Shown here: in pieces, positions 1 through 7,867 of the stretch
Layout: every line of letters begins with the position of its first letter
Position numbering within the stretch: position 1 is the first letter of the stretch
Assembly (NCBI RefSeq): GCF_917563925.1
Contig: NZ_CAKJTJ010000036.1
Span: forward strand, 1-32,407
Length of the DNA stretch: 32,407 bases
Origin: Sutcliffiella rhizosphaerae
GTDB lineage: Bacteria; Bacillota; Bacilli; Bacillales; Bacillaceae_I
Direction: 5' to 3'
Position numbers and translations under genes: made by a program
Notes under the pieces: model-generated
The model's input: the letters and a program-made list of their open reading frames with translations, nothing else
Databases searched by the model: none
What the model was told of the DNA's origin: nothing

Positions 1-55
1 GGCTCGCGGGTCACCCGCGGAAAGCGAAGTCTTGCACGGAAATCAATAGCGGTAT
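1..55. repeat. Bacillaceae intergenic repeat-like segment
   Basis: The window opens with a GC-rich stretch containing the small inverted repeat CGCGGGTCACCCGCG, followed by GAAAGCGAAG and CGGAAATCAATAG. From memory, segments of the type GCGGAAAGCGAG...GGAAATCAACAG recur between genes in many Bacillaceae genomes. Only this one partial copy is in the window and it may continue to the left, so the repeat assignment rests on recall. Confidence 0.4.
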
Positions 56-228
56 TTATTGTCGGCCATTATATTGTTCGTCTTTTTGTTTGTGTTCTTT
101 AGTTTTGTCCCAGCCTCTTTTATTTTTTGTACATTCCATTTACACATATATTCAGAATTGTTAAAATATAAAAAGGATACTTACATTCATTTCCATAATT
201 TAATGCCTATTGAAAAGAGGTTTGTCCT

Positions 229-717
229 ATGAAGATTAGGTTAGATATAAAAGATAAATTCATTCGCATTTCGTTATACACTTATTTGATTTTAATGGTG
301 TTCATATATGGTGGATTTGTTTTAATTCTGAACTATAGGAGGAGTTTGTCGGAAGCTTGGCTTTCAGAAAGTGTATTAACTACAGAAGATGTTGCAACGA
401 TTTCCCAGCTTGGAAACTGGTCGGAGAGACTTGAATTGCTTTTTGCCTTTTTGTTTATTTTGATGAGTATCTTCTACTTTTTCAAGCGGAAAGTAGAGAA
501 GAGTATTTTACAGAAGTACTTCATGGTGAACATATTTTTAGCAATGGGAATCCTTGGGATTAGCTTTATTGCTTCCCGTACTTCGACACTGCTTATGATG
601 GATTTACTCTTGCCCCTCATGAATTTGGTTAGTTTCATTTTTATAATTCCTATCTATATTCTTTTTGAATGGATCATAAGAAAAAGTTTTAAATCACCAA
701 TTAGGACACACACTTAA
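229..717 (+). CDS. Small integral membrane protein of unknown function
   Basis: Encodes 162 residues that I do not recognise. The protein is mostly hydrophobic, with likely membrane helices near residues 13-34, 65-85, 97-115 and 120-150, and a basic C-terminus, consistent with a four-helix inner-membrane protein. The ATG is preceded by AAAGAGG at suitable spacing. It stands alone, converges on the YoxD-like gene and shares a bidirectional terminator with it. No enzymatic motif is visible. Function could be small-molecule transport or a structural membrane role, but nothing in the sequence decides this. Confidence 0.75.
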   Translation: MKIRLDIKDKFIRISLYTYLILMVFIYGGFVLILNYRRSLSEAWLSESVLTTEDVATISQLGNWSERLELLFAFLFILMSIFYFFKRKVEKSILQKYFMVNIFLAMGILGISFIASRTSTLLMMDLLLPLMNLVSFIFIIPIYILFEWIIRKSFKSPIRTHT

Positions 718-727
718 TAAAACGGGA

Positions 728-775
728 AAAGCTAGAAACAACAACCATAACATGGTTTGCGTTTCTAGCTTTCTT
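728..775. terminator. Bidirectional intrinsic terminator
   Basis: A perfect 12-bp outer stem (728-739 with 761-772) has extra AACCAT/ATGGTT pairing inside the loop. It is flanked by an A-rich run on the left and a T-rich run on the right. It lies between the convergent membrane-protein and dehydrogenase genes and can end both transcripts. Confidence 0.8.
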
Positions 776-778
776 ATT

Positions 779-1498
779 TTAAGGATTTGTAGACCACAAT
801 CCTGCTGATTTAATAAATGCACGAGGATGAAGCTTTAGCTGAGAAACGATAAATTCAGCTAAGTCTTCCGGCTGCATTACCTTTTCTGGGTTACCGTCTG
901 TTAGCTTTGCTTCAATCGCAAGTTCCGTAGCCACAGTACTTGGAGTTAATGCGGTTACACGAATGTTATGCTTTCGAACTTCGAGTGCAAGTGACTCGGT
1001 TAAGCCAAGTACACCAAATTTAGAGGAGCTATACGCACTTGTGAGAGGAGCACCCTTTTGTCCAGCAGTGGAGGAAATATTGATGATATCCCCACCATTC
1101 TTTTCAATAAGCTGAGGGAGAACTGCTCTAGTAACATAGTAGGTTCCCATTAGATTCACATCAATGATAGCTTTCCACTCTTCGGGGGAAAGCTCAAGGA
1201 AACCGCCGAATTTCCCGATGCCCGCATTGTTAATAAGAATATCAAATGAACCTATTTCGTTAGTAAGTGATTCGACTGCCTTTTCCACTTGCTCTAGTGA
1301 AGAGACGTCAGCTGTAGCATACGCTATTTTCACTCCAGTTGGTTCAATTTCTGCCAGCACACTCTGTAAATCAGCTTCTGTTCTGGCCAAAAGCCCAATA
1401 TTCACACCTTCGTTTGCAAGAGCGATTGCTGTAGCTTTTCCAATCCCTTTCCCGCTTCCAGTAATTAGGGCTGTTTTTCCTTTAATGATTTGTCCCAT
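779..1498 (-). CDS. yoxD: Short-chain dehydrogenase/reductase, YoxD/FabG-like
   Basis: A 239-residue classical short-chain dehydrogenase that reduces or oxidises a carbonyl/alcohol with NAD(P)H in the cytoplasm. Visible are the cofactor motif TGSGKGIG near residue 14, the NNAG motif, the catalytic serine in INISSTAG, and the YSSSK active-site Tyr-Lys pair. The stretch from VRKHNIRV to the C-terminal AGLWSTNP matches B. subtilis YoxD, as I recall it, almost residue for residue. Annotators often call YoxD a 3-ketoacyl-ACP reductase, but it is not the housekeeping FabG and its substrate is not established by sequence. I chose the ATG at 1498 because GAGGG lies about 8 bases upstream; the frame extends 16 codons further without a comparable ribosome site. 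Confidence 0.9.
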   Translation of the reverse strand: MGQIIKGKTALITGSGKGIGKATAIALANEGVNIGLLARTEADLQSVLAEIEPTGVKIAYATADVSSLEQVEKAVESLTNEIGSFDILINNAGIGKFGGFLELSPEEWKAIIDVNLMGTYYVTRAVLPQLIEKNGGDIINISSTAGQKGAPLTSAYSSSKFGVLGLTESLALEVRKHNIRVTALTPSTVATELAIEAKLTDGNPEKVMQPEDLAEFIVSQLKLHPRAFIKSAGLWSTNP

Positions 1499-1609
1499 GG
1501 TCTTTCCCTCTTTTCCATATGTAATGTTTTTCTTTATATACTGCAACCATTATTGTACTTTCTTTCTTTAACGATGTGAAGCGTATACACTTGGACACAT
1601 GGAAACATC

Positions 1610-2479
1610 TCATTCGTACACGGTTAAAATGATACCACCAATGTTATCACCAGATATCTCATAATGTTTATCCTCAGGTATCTCAATCTGTATACTTTCT
1701 GTTACTGGGTAATAAGTGATAGTATATTGTTCACCATCAATTTTGGCTGTTATCTTTTTTTCCTGCTTTAGGTAATCTACATACTCTTCTAAAACTAAGT
1801 TTTTCTCTTGCATAATCAAACTGTGTGGCAGACCGACATAACGAATATGCCAAGGTTCATATTGAATGCCTGTTATATTTGTTTTATCCTTTGGATAGCG
1901 TAAAATAAAGCCAAATTTCCATGCATTCTTTTCTATCCACTTTCCCTCTGGGGCATTTTCCATTTTCATTTGGGTAGATCCTACATCAAGTGCTAACCCC
2001 AAATTATGTTCACTATAACCTGCTGGTAATGCATAGTCAGAACCCATTTGTTGATAGAGGACATTTTGTTCATCAAAGCTACGAAAGCCGCTTGTGATTG
2101 CAAAATTATGAAGACCATCTTCTCTCACAGCTGTAATAAGCTTAGCAAGATTTTGGGTAATCTCCTCTGATAGGTAAATGTCATTACCTAATAAAGCGTA
2201 TCCTTGTGTATAGTCATTATGTTGAGATAAATTAATCATGTCTGACGGAATACTTTCCGGATAAACCGGATATTCATTGTTAACCAACAACAGATTCCCT
2301 TGATAGATTTGTTCTTTTGTTATTTCAAGCTTTCGAAGAATAGCATTGGAGTTTTCTTGCATATCCTTTTCTAGCTCAAACGTTATAATCTCCACTTTGT
2401 TTTCATTACCTTTTGAAATATAAGAAAAGGTAAAAAACAAACATACTCCCAAAAACAAAAAAATACCCCACTTCTTCAT
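1610..2479 (-). CDS. VanY-like D-alanyl-D-alanine carboxypeptidase (peptidase M15B)
   Basis: A 289-residue zinc carboxypeptidase expected to trim the terminal D-alanine from peptidoglycan stem peptides outside the membrane. Residues 4-21 form an uncleaved-looking signal anchor. The catalytic part shows SGFRSFDEQ (130-138), SEHNLGLALDVG with zinc ligands His158 and Asp165, and EPWH with Glu208 and zinc ligand His211, the full VanY/M15B set. A lower-complexity tail of about 60 residues follows. AGGAGG precedes the ATG. It is the third gene behind a VanR/VanS-like pair, 104 bases after the kinase, so it is probably their target. No vanH, vanA or vanX gene is in the window, so this alone does not indicate glycopeptide resistance. 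Confidence 0.88.
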   Translation of the reverse strand: MKKWGIFLFLGVCLFFTFSYISKGNENKVEIITFELEKDMQENSNAILRKLEITKEQIYQGNLLLVNNEYPVYPESIPSDMINLSQHNDYTQGYALLGNDIYLSEEITQNLAKLITAVREDGLHNFAITSGFRSFDEQNVLYQQMGSDYALPAGYSEHNLGLALDVGSTQMKMENAPEGKWIEKNAWKFGFILRYPKDKTNITGIQYEPWHIRYVGLPHSLIMQEKNLVLEEYVDYLKQEKKITAKIDGEQYTITYYPVTESIQIEIPEDKHYEISGDNIGGIILTVYE

Positions 2480-2510
2480 TTTACCGTTTCCTCCTAATTT
2501 GCAACTGATT

Positions 2511-2545
2511 AAAGAATAGGAAAAACTTTTTAAATAAAGAATAGG
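2511..2545 (-). promoter_or_regulatory. Direct repeats upstream of the VanY-like gene
   Basis: Two identical 10-base copies of AAAGAATAGG (2511-2520 and 2536-2545; CCTATTCTTT on the gene strand) start 25 bases apart, just upstream of the carboxypeptidase ribosome site. OmpR-family regulators such as the adjacent VanR-like protein typically bind direct repeats, so this is a candidate binding site. That role is inferred. Confidence 0.35.
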
Positions 2546-2583
2546 GTAAAGTTTAAATTTTTCTTAAATTCCATAATGAGATG

Positions 2584-3681
2584 TTACACTTTTTCATGCG
2601 GTAAACGAACTTCAAATATCGTACGTATAACATTACTATCTGCAGAAATGGATCCATTATGCTGCTCGACTATATTCTTTGCAATGAATAAACCAAGCCC
2701 AGTCCCTCCTTCCTGATGAGTTCGGGCCTTGTCTCCAGTGTAGAACATATCAAAGAGATGCGGGAGTTCATCAGGAGGAATACTATCTCCGTAATTCACT
2801 ACCTGAACTACTACTTCATCCTCCTCTATAAATCCGTTTATATCGACAAACTGACCATCATATCCATAACGTATAGCATTGGTCAGAAGGTTTTCAAAAA
2901 CACGTGCGAGCAAATCTCCGTCACCTAATATGGCTAAGCGCGGCTGACAATTTATCCGTGTTTTCATGTGATTATTCTCTAAAATAGGATATAGCTCTTC
3001 CTTTAATTGATTTAGCAGGTCCGTTAAATTAATTTCCTTTTTTTCAACAGGTAGCATACCATAGTTCATTCTAGTTATTTCGAATAATTCATCTATCAAT
3101 CTCTCTAAGCGCTGCGACTTAGTAAAGGCAATGTTTAAATAATGGGTGGTTTGTTCTTTAGATAAACTCTCATCCTTTAGAATCAAGTTTATATAGCCTA
3201 AAACAGAGGTAAGGGGAGTACGTAAATCATGTGCCAGATTTACTACTAGTTGATCCTTGCTACTTTCTGAAAAATCGCCGCGTTGAATCGCTTCCTTCAA
3301 TTTTTCACTTGCAAGATTTATGTCTTGCGCAATATCTTTAAACTCGTCATTTGATTGGATATGTACCGTGTGTTTAAAGTCCCCTCTAGCAAGGTAATGA
3401 ATGCCATTAGAAATCTCCTTAAAATAAGTAGTATATGGCTTGGTTAAGAAATAGAAAAAGAGAAAAGAAAAGAGTATAAATACGACAAAAAAGACATTAA
3501 AGTCTCCTAGTCTTCCTATAACTAACCGAAGCTGAGACAAAGAATCCTCATAACGGACGGAGGTGTGATAATAATATTGGAGTCCCCTTAAAAGTAAAAA
3601 CGTGATAATACCTGACAGTGACATACTTAAAACAAATAATAACACCATCTTTGAACGAAAACTGCGCATAAAGTTAACCAT
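2584..3681 (-). CDS. VanS-like sensor histidine kinase
   Basis: A 365-residue membrane sensor kinase. Two membrane helices (about 11-33 and 62-80) enclose a short extracellular loop of about 28 residues. A HAMP linker follows (about 81-132), then the dimerisation/phosphoacceptor site NLAHDLRTPL with His151, the N box (ENLLTNAIRYG), and the ATP-binding glycine box GGTGLGLFIAK. The segments LAHDLRTPLTSVLGY and RLERLIDELFEITR strongly recall enterococcal VanS. The short sensor loop suggests it senses something in or near the membrane, plausibly cell-wall stress. Its start overlaps the end of the response-regulator gene by 8 bases, with a G-rich ribosome site inside that gene, so the two are translationally coupled. 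Confidence 0.9.
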   Translation of the reverse strand: MVNFMRSFRSKMVLLFVLSMSLSGIITFLLLRGLQYYYHTSVRYEDSLSQLRLVIGRLGDFNVFFVVFILFSFLFFYFLTKPYTTYFKEISNGIHYLARGDFKHTVHIQSNDEFKDIAQDINLASEKLKEAIQRGDFSESSKDQLVVNLAHDLRTPLTSVLGYINLILKDESLSKEQTTHYLNIAFTKSQRLERLIDELFEITRMNYGMLPVEKKEINLTDLLNQLKEELYPILENNHMKTRINCQPRLAILGDGDLLARVFENLLTNAIRYGYDGQFVDINGFIEEDEVVVQVVNYGDSIPPDELPHLFDMFYTGDKARTHQEGGTGLGLFIAKNIVEQHNGSISADSNVIRTIFEVRLPHEKV

Positions 3682-4375
3682 TAAACGTATACCCTACCCC
3701 CCATACTGTTTTGATCCATTTTTCCTTCCGTTTATCCTGTTCCAGTTTTTTTCGAAGCGTACGGATATGAACCATAACAGTATTGGCACCTTCAAAGTAT
3801 GCTTCTCCCCAAACCTGTTGAAATATGTTTTCCACGCTATAAACCTTTTTAGGATGACTTGCTAGTAAATATAGTATATTAAACTCTTTTGGTGTCAGCT
3901 CAATGCTCTGATCATACAGAGTAACCGTACGTTGTTCAGAAGAAATCACCAAGCCGCCATATTCCAGACTTGTTTTACTATTTATATTTGGTTTTGAATG
4001 ATTTAGCTTCATAAATCGTCGAAGCTGAGCATTTACACGAGCAACCAATTCTATTGGGGTGAATGGTTTAGTAATATAATCATCTGCGCCAATGACCAAT
4101 CCTTGCACTTTATCAAAATCTGATGTTTTAGCACTCAAAAAGATAATAGGCATATTGTTTTGTTCCCGAACACGTCGTGTTACTTCATAGCCATCCATTT
4201 TCGGCATCATAATATCCAAAATCAGCAAATCAAACGATTTGGTCTCGACCATATTAACAGCCTCTTGTCCATCCGATACCTTCACAACCCGATATCCTTC
4301 CTTTTCTAAGTGAATGCCAATCAGCTCAGCTATTTCCTCATCATCATCTGCAATTAATATCGAAATCTCTCTCAT
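3674..4375 (-). CDS. VanR-like OmpR-family response regulator
   Basis: A 233-residue DNA-binding response regulator. The receiver domain (about 1-118) carries the acidic pair DDDEE near residue 9, the phosphoacceptor Asp in LLILDIMMP, the conserved Ser in FLSAK and the Lys in ITKPF. A winged-helix domain follows (about 135-233), ending in IKTVWGVGYTFNG. The phrases GADDYITKPF, LIARV-like ELVARVNAQLRR and IKTVWGVGY closely match enterococcal VanR. I place the start at 4375, where GAGGTG lies 6 bases upstream; an in-frame ATG 21 bases upstream lacks a good site. It is the first gene of a regulator-kinase-carboxypeptidase run and probably controls it. Confidence 0.9.
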   Translation of the reverse strand: MREISILIADDDEEIAELIGIHLEKEGYRVVKVSDGQEAVNMVETKSFDLLILDIMMPKMDGYEVTRRVREQNNMPIIFLSAKTSDFDKVQGLVIGADDYITKPFTPIELVARVNAQLRRFMKLNHSKPNINSKTSLEYGGLVISSEQRTVTLYDQSIELTPKEFNILYLLASHPKKVYSVENIFQQVWGEAYFEGANTVMVHIRTLRKKLEQDKRKEKWIKTVWGVGYTFNG

Positions 4376-4412
4376 CCTTTCACCTCTCTTATTCATTATT
4401 TCCGTTACCTTC

Positions 4413-4437
4413 TTCCAAAGTTGTAACACCTTTGGAA
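4413..4437 (-). promoter_or_regulatory. Inverted repeat in the VanR-like gene leader
   Basis: A perfect 8-bp inverted repeat, TTCCAAAG-N9-CTTTGGAA, lies 38 bases upstream of the response-regulator start. Its position between the upstream sigma-factor terminator and the gene suggests an operator or an RNA structure. No T run follows, so it is not an intrinsic terminator by itself. Confidence 0.35.
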
Positions 4438-4465
4438 TATAAAAAGCAAGTCCTTTAAGGGACTT
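4436..4465 (-). terminator. Intrinsic terminator of the ECF sigma gene
   Basis: On the minus strand the palindrome AAGTCC-N6-GGACTT (4448-4453 with 4460-4465) is followed by GCTTTTTATATT. It lies about 95 bases beyond the sigma-factor stop and separates that gene from the VanR-like operon. Confidence 0.65.
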
Positions 4466-4558
4466 ACAGACTGTTGACTAACCTAATTTATTTATAAAAT
4501 AGCATTTATCTGTTGATCTTCGGTACGGACACACGTTATTTTTCCCATTGTTCAAGTA

Positions 4559-5200
4559 CTAGGCTATTATTTCGATAATATTTCCATCGGGGTCGATGAC
4601 ATGGAATACGGAATTAGCAGATCTTTTTATTTTAAATTGTTGTGCTTCTAATAGTCGATAATAATAAAATAGTTGCATCGGCTTCGCTTCTTGGATTGCC
4701 TTTGAAAGTGCTATAATAATCTCATGATTAGGAATGAGATTGTCCCTTTCTAAATCATGGACTGATTTTAATTTCATTCTAGAACGATGAAGTGCTGTTT
4801 TAATAGATTCATTACTTACTCTTAACATGGAGGCTATTTCTTGTGAAGTGTAACCAAATACATCCTTTAAGGTAATCAGCATAGACTGTTTCAAAGGTAA
4901 GCTGGTAAGTAGAAGTTCAATTAAACCATAGTATTCGGTAGAATCGTACTCTTCTCCGTAAAGGTCTTCATTAAAATGAATACTTTCTCTTTGTTTCCTT
5001 TTTTCATCGATAAAATGGTGTTTCGCGACCGTGCATAAATAGGAAAAGGTCATCTCTTTTTCCGGTTGGGAATTCTTCATCTTAAAAACCTTTAGCATCG
5101 TTTCTTGTACAAGATCCTCTGCAGTCCAGGGAGAACCTGACAGCTTTAAGCAATATTTATAAAGTTTATGAATCTCTAACTCTAAATCTTCAATAACCAT
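4559..5200 (-). CDS. ECF-type RNA polymerase sigma factor with VOC-like C-terminal tail
   Basis: A 213-residue extracytoplasmic-function sigma factor. Region 2 covers about residues 10-70 (AEDLVQETMLKVFK for core and -10 contacts). Region 4, about 95-145, includes the helix-turn-helix GYTSQEIASMLRVSNESIKTALHRSR, which reads the -35 element. The last 60-odd residues lie outside the sigma fold: a helix (about 160-186), then strands ending VFHVIDPDGNIIEI. That ending is typical of the last strand of a glyoxalase/VOC half-module. The neighbouring divergent gene encodes a VOC protein ending in DLDGN, so the pair is probably functional. No anti-sigma factor with a membrane helix is adjacent. AAGGTG precedes the ATG. 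Sigma assignment is firm; the tail's role is inference. Confidence 0.88.
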   Translation of the reverse strand: MVIEDLELEIHKLYKYCLKLSGSPWTAEDLVQETMLKVFKMKNSQPEKEMTFSYLCTVAKHHFIDEKRKQRESIHFNEDLYGEEYDSTEYYGLIELLLTSLPLKQSMLITLKDVFGYTSQEIASMLRVSNESIKTALHRSRMKLKSVHDLERDNLIPNHEIIIALSKAIQEAKPMQLFYYYRLLEAQQFKIKRSANSVFHVIDPDGNIIEIIA

Positions 5201-5235
5201 GTTTTAACACCTTTTTTAATAAATTTTATGATACG

Positions 5236-5264
5236 TGTAACTTTTATGTTCATTTTACCGTTAT
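5236..5264 (+). promoter_or_regulatory. Candidate ECF-type promoter of the VOC gene
   Basis: TGTAAC (5236-5241) and CGTTAT (5259-5264) are 17 bases apart. Many ECF promoters have an AAC-containing -35 and a CGT-containing -10 at this distance. It would start transcription about 25 bases before the VOC gene and lies in the 95-base gap shared with the divergent sigma gene, its likely reader. Confidence 0.45.
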
Positions 5265-5295
5265 AAGGAAGAATTTTATTTGAAGGAGGAGAAAT

Positions 5296-5715
5296 ATGTT
5301 TAAAGTAGGTACTATATTTGTTCCAGTTACAAACATTGAAAAATCAACAGATTGGTATGAAACATTTCTTGGCGTAAGGAAAATTGATAGTTGGGAAAAT
5401 GGGGTTGGATTTTATTTTCCAACAGGGTCCACACAATTAGCCTTGGTAAAAGTGGAATCCCCACAGCCCACTGAGTTTACCACAAAGAGTAATAAAAAAA
5501 ATACTTATTATAATTTTGTCGTCGATGATATTGAAACTGCTCATCAACATTTTAAATCCAATGAAATAGCTACTAGCGAGATCCACGATTTTGAAGGAAT
5601 GAAATTTTTCGATTTCTATGACTTGGATGGAAATCTATTTAGTGTAGTTGATGAACCTGCTGATTCTCCATTCCACTCAGATAACGTTAGAAAAATGCAA
5701 GAAAGTAATAGCTAA
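5296..5715 (+). CDS. VOC-family (glyoxalase/bleomycin-resistance fold) protein
   Basis: A 139-residue single-domain protein with two beta-alpha-beta modules of the vicinal-oxygen-chelate fold. The N-terminal module starts GTIFVPVTNIEKSTDWYETFLG. The second starts YYNFVVDDIETAHQHFK and ends FFDFYDLDGNLFSVVDE, with the DxDGN turn at 109-113. Family members are metal-dependent lyases, dioxygenases, or binders of bleomycin- or fosfomycin-like compounds. Most of the usual metal-ligand positions are not obviously conserved here, so it may be a binding protein. A near-perfect ribosome site, GAAGGAGGAG, suggests strong translation. It is divergent from the ECF sigma gene and probably belongs to its regulon. 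Confidence 0.88.
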   Translation: MFKVGTIFVPVTNIEKSTDWYETFLGVRKIDSWENGVGFYFPTGSTQLALVKVESPQPTEFTTKSNKKNTYYNFVVDDIETAHQHFKSNEIATSEIHDFEGMKFFDFYDLDGNLFSVVDEPADSPFHSDNVRKMQESNS

Positions 5716-5723
5716 ACATTTAT

Positions 5724-5763
5724 AAAAAGAATTACCATCTATATGAATGGGTAATTCTTTTTT
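5724..5763. terminator. Bidirectional intrinsic terminator
   Basis: A 13-bp stem (5724-5736 with 5750-5762) is flanked by A and T runs and can terminate in both directions. It ends the VOC transcript and, from the other strand, the sugar-uptake operon. Confidence 0.85.
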
Positions 5764-5849
5764 GGTCATACCTTCAATCAACTGGCCAGAAGTGATAATA
5801 GAGTCCATATTTCTCCCCATTAGAATTTTTCTTTATGGAGAGACTCTAA

Positions 5850-6884
5850 TTATATCGTAACAACACTATTTTTTTCTGCTGCTTCTATTATTCCTAAAAT
5901 GACTTTTAGTGAAGATATTGCGTCTTCCCCTGTTACAAGTGGAGCATGGTCGAGACGTACACAATCAATAAAGGCATCAATTACACCACTGTTCGTCTGG
6001 TTATCATTAGTTTGGATACTTTCAAGTTGGTAATGTACTTTCTCTCCATCTTTTGTTAACACTTCTAATTGGTATTGATCACAATGATAGATTTTCAAAA
6101 TACCGTTTTCACAATAGATTATCGTACTATTGTCTTCTTCTCCATAATAGGTCCAAGAAAAGGAAGCTGTACCTAAACGACCTTTTTTCGTTTTTAAACT
6201 ACAAACGATATTATCGCATACTTCAATAGGTTCGCCATGATCATTAATTTTATCAAGCGCTCCTTGAAAAGCACTAACCTGTTCGATTTCGTCATCCAAT
6301 AAGTAATGTATTAAATCAATTTTATGAATTCCTAAATCTCCAGCCACACCAAGCCCTGAGCGTTCCTTTTTAAAGAACCATGTTGAGTTTGATTTATTGA
6401 CACCCCATTGCTCCGGCCCTGAGTGTCCGAATGTTGTTCGAAAGGTAAGTACTTTTCCAAGCTCTTCATTTTTAATAATTTCTTTCGCCTTTTGATGGGC
6501 ACGAGTAAATCGCTGGTTATGATCTACCATTAATTTTTTTCCGGATTTCTCTTGAGCTTCGACAATTTCCTTCGCATGTTCAATCGTTAAAGAAATCGGT
6601 TTTTCACATAAAACGTGCTTATTGCTCAGCAAGGCTTTTGTAGAAAAGATATGATGATACTCGTTAGATGAGCAATCACTGATTACATCAATCGTTGGAT
6701 CCGCTAGTAACTCTTCAACAGTTTGAGTAACACTGCCACCGAAATGTTCTGCGAGATCAGTTGCCCGTTCTAAATTCCGATCGAAAAAAACAATATCATC
6801 CACATATGGATTTGCTTTATATTCTGGTGCATGGCGTAATTTGGTGATGGAACCACAACCAATAATTCCTACTTTTATACCCAA
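5850..6884 (-). CDS. Gfo/Idh/MocA-family NAD(P)-dependent oxidoreductase
   Basis: A cytoplasmic sugar or polyol dehydrogenase of about 344 residues. In the 347-residue numbering from the GTG at 6893, the N-terminal Rossmann domain carries GIIGCG (9-14), the EKP signature (97-99) with the catalytic Lys, and the C-terminal domain has GDLGIH with Asp186 and His190 in the usual active-site positions. It is the last gene of the ABC sugar operon, 11 bases after the permease stop, so it probably oxidises the imported sugar or cyclitol (inositol-type substrates are common in this family). The GTG abuts its AGGAG, whereas the TTG at 6884 has AGGAGTG six bases upstream, so I prefer TTG. Confidence 0.85.
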   Translation of the reverse strand: MGIKVGIIGCGSITKLRHAPEYKANPYVDDIVFFDRNLERATDLAEHFGGSVTQTVEELLADPTIDVISDCSSNEYHHIFSTKALLSNKHVLCEKPISLTIEHAKEIVEAQEKSGKKLMVDHNQRFTRAHQKAKEIIKNEELGKVLTFRTTFGHSGPEQWGVNKSNSTWFFKKERSGLGVAGDLGIHKIDLIHYLLDDEIEQVSAFQGALDKINDHGEPIEVCDNIVCSLKTKKGRLGTASFSWTYYGEEDNSTIIYCENGILKIYHCDQYQLEVLTKDGEKVHYQLESIQTNDNQTNSGVIDAFIDCVRLDHAPLVTGEDAISSLKVILGIIEAAEKNSVVTI

Positions 6885-6895
6885 AGGATTCACTC

Positions 6896-7867
6896 CTACT
6901 CTCTCTTTTGGAATACTACTGCAATAATGATAATTAATCCCTTAACAAATCCTTGGAGGTGTGGAGAAACATTCATTAAGTTCATCATGTTATTTAAAAT
7001 ACCTAATATTAGCACACCAAAGAATGTACCGATAATCTTACCGCGGCCACCTGTCATTCTTGTACCACCAATGATAACCGCTGCAATCGCATCTAGTTCG
7101 TATTGAACCCCTGAGCTAGATGAAGAAATAGAGTTCAATCGAGATGTCTCTATAATAGCCGCAACACTCACTAGTAAGCCTGCTAAACTATATACAGCAA
7201 TTTTCACTCTGTCGACACGAATGGCTGAAAGAAGTGCGGCTTTTTCATTACTACCCAGGGCATATACGTAACGTCCAAAGCGAGTCTTATGCATTAAAAT
7301 ATATACAAGTGCTGTCATTACAAAGAAAATAATGACTGGAAAATCAAAAATCCATAAGTCACTATTCGCAATGGCAGTAAAGCCAGCAACTTCCCCTGAG
7401 ATACTTCCACCTTCAGCAATATATAAGGCAATGGAACGAGCGGCCGCCATCATCCCTAAAGTAGCAATAAATGAGGCAATTTTCCCTTTCGCAACCATTA
7501 ATCCATTTAAAAACCCTGCGAAGGAACCAACTATCAATGCAGTTAATATCGCAATCAAAATGCTGCCAGTTGCATTTAAAGCTAAAACAGAAATGACACC
7601 GACAAAAACGAGCACAGAACCTACTGATAAGTCGATACCCCCTGATAGCATTACAACGGTCATACCTAACGCCACAATCCCGATAATCGAAACTTGCATT
7701 AGTATATTCAGTTGGTTGTTAATATCTAAAAATCTTGGACTCAGAATCGATGCTGCAATAAAAATAATTAAGAAGGCAATAATAACGCTATAATCGGACC
7801 ATAGCCAAGAGAGGCGATTTTTTGTAGTTGAAGTTTGCGGATTTGGTTCTTTCATGATATTAGCCAA
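6896..7867 (-). CDS. RbsC-type sugar ABC transporter permease
   Basis: A membrane permease of 323 residues with about eight to ten helices, of the ribose/xylose/galactoside BPD_transp_2 class. Typical signatures are present: ALGMTVVMLSGGIDLSVGS near the N-terminal third, KTRFGRYVYALGSNEKAALLSAI (the cytoplasmic loop that contacts the ATPase) and IAAVIIGGTRMTGGRGKIIGT. The start most consistent with ribosome binding is TTG at 7867, nine bases after GGGAGG. It overlaps the ATPase stop by 8 bases, implying translational coupling. The ATG at 7855 lies too far from that site. It pairs with the RbsA-like ATPase upstream. Confidence 0.88.
   Translation of the reverse strand: MANIMKEPNPQTSTTKNRLSWLWSDYSVIIAFLIIFIAASILSPRFLDINNQLNILMQVSIIGIVALGMTVVMLSGGIDLSVGSVLVFVGVISVLALNATGSILIAILTALIVGSFAGFLNGLMVAKGKIASFIATLGMMAAARSIALYIAEGGSISGEVAGFTAIANSDLWIFDFPVIIFFVMTALVYILMHKTRFGRYVYALGSNEKAALLSAIRVDRVKIAVYSLAGLLVSVAAIIETSRLNSISSSSSGVQYELDAIAAVIIGGTRMTGGRGKIIGTFFGVLILGILNNMMNLMNVSPHLQGFVKGLIIIIAVVFQKRE

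Noticed and set aside
1164..1571. Open frame on the plus strand opposite the dehydrogenase gene
   Set aside because: It is the complement of a well-supported coding gene and gives a low-complexity Ser/Pro-rich product without a ribosome site.
5799..5848. Hairpin directly after the oxidoreductase stop considered as terminator
   Set aside because: Arms TAGAGTC/GACTCTA pair, but no T run follows on the gene strand; the stronger bidirectional terminator at 5724-5763 serves the same end.
7332..7793. Plus-strand frame opposite the sugar permease gene
   Set aside because: Repetitive Ile/Pro/Thr-rich translation typical of the reverse of membrane-protein codons; no ribosome site.
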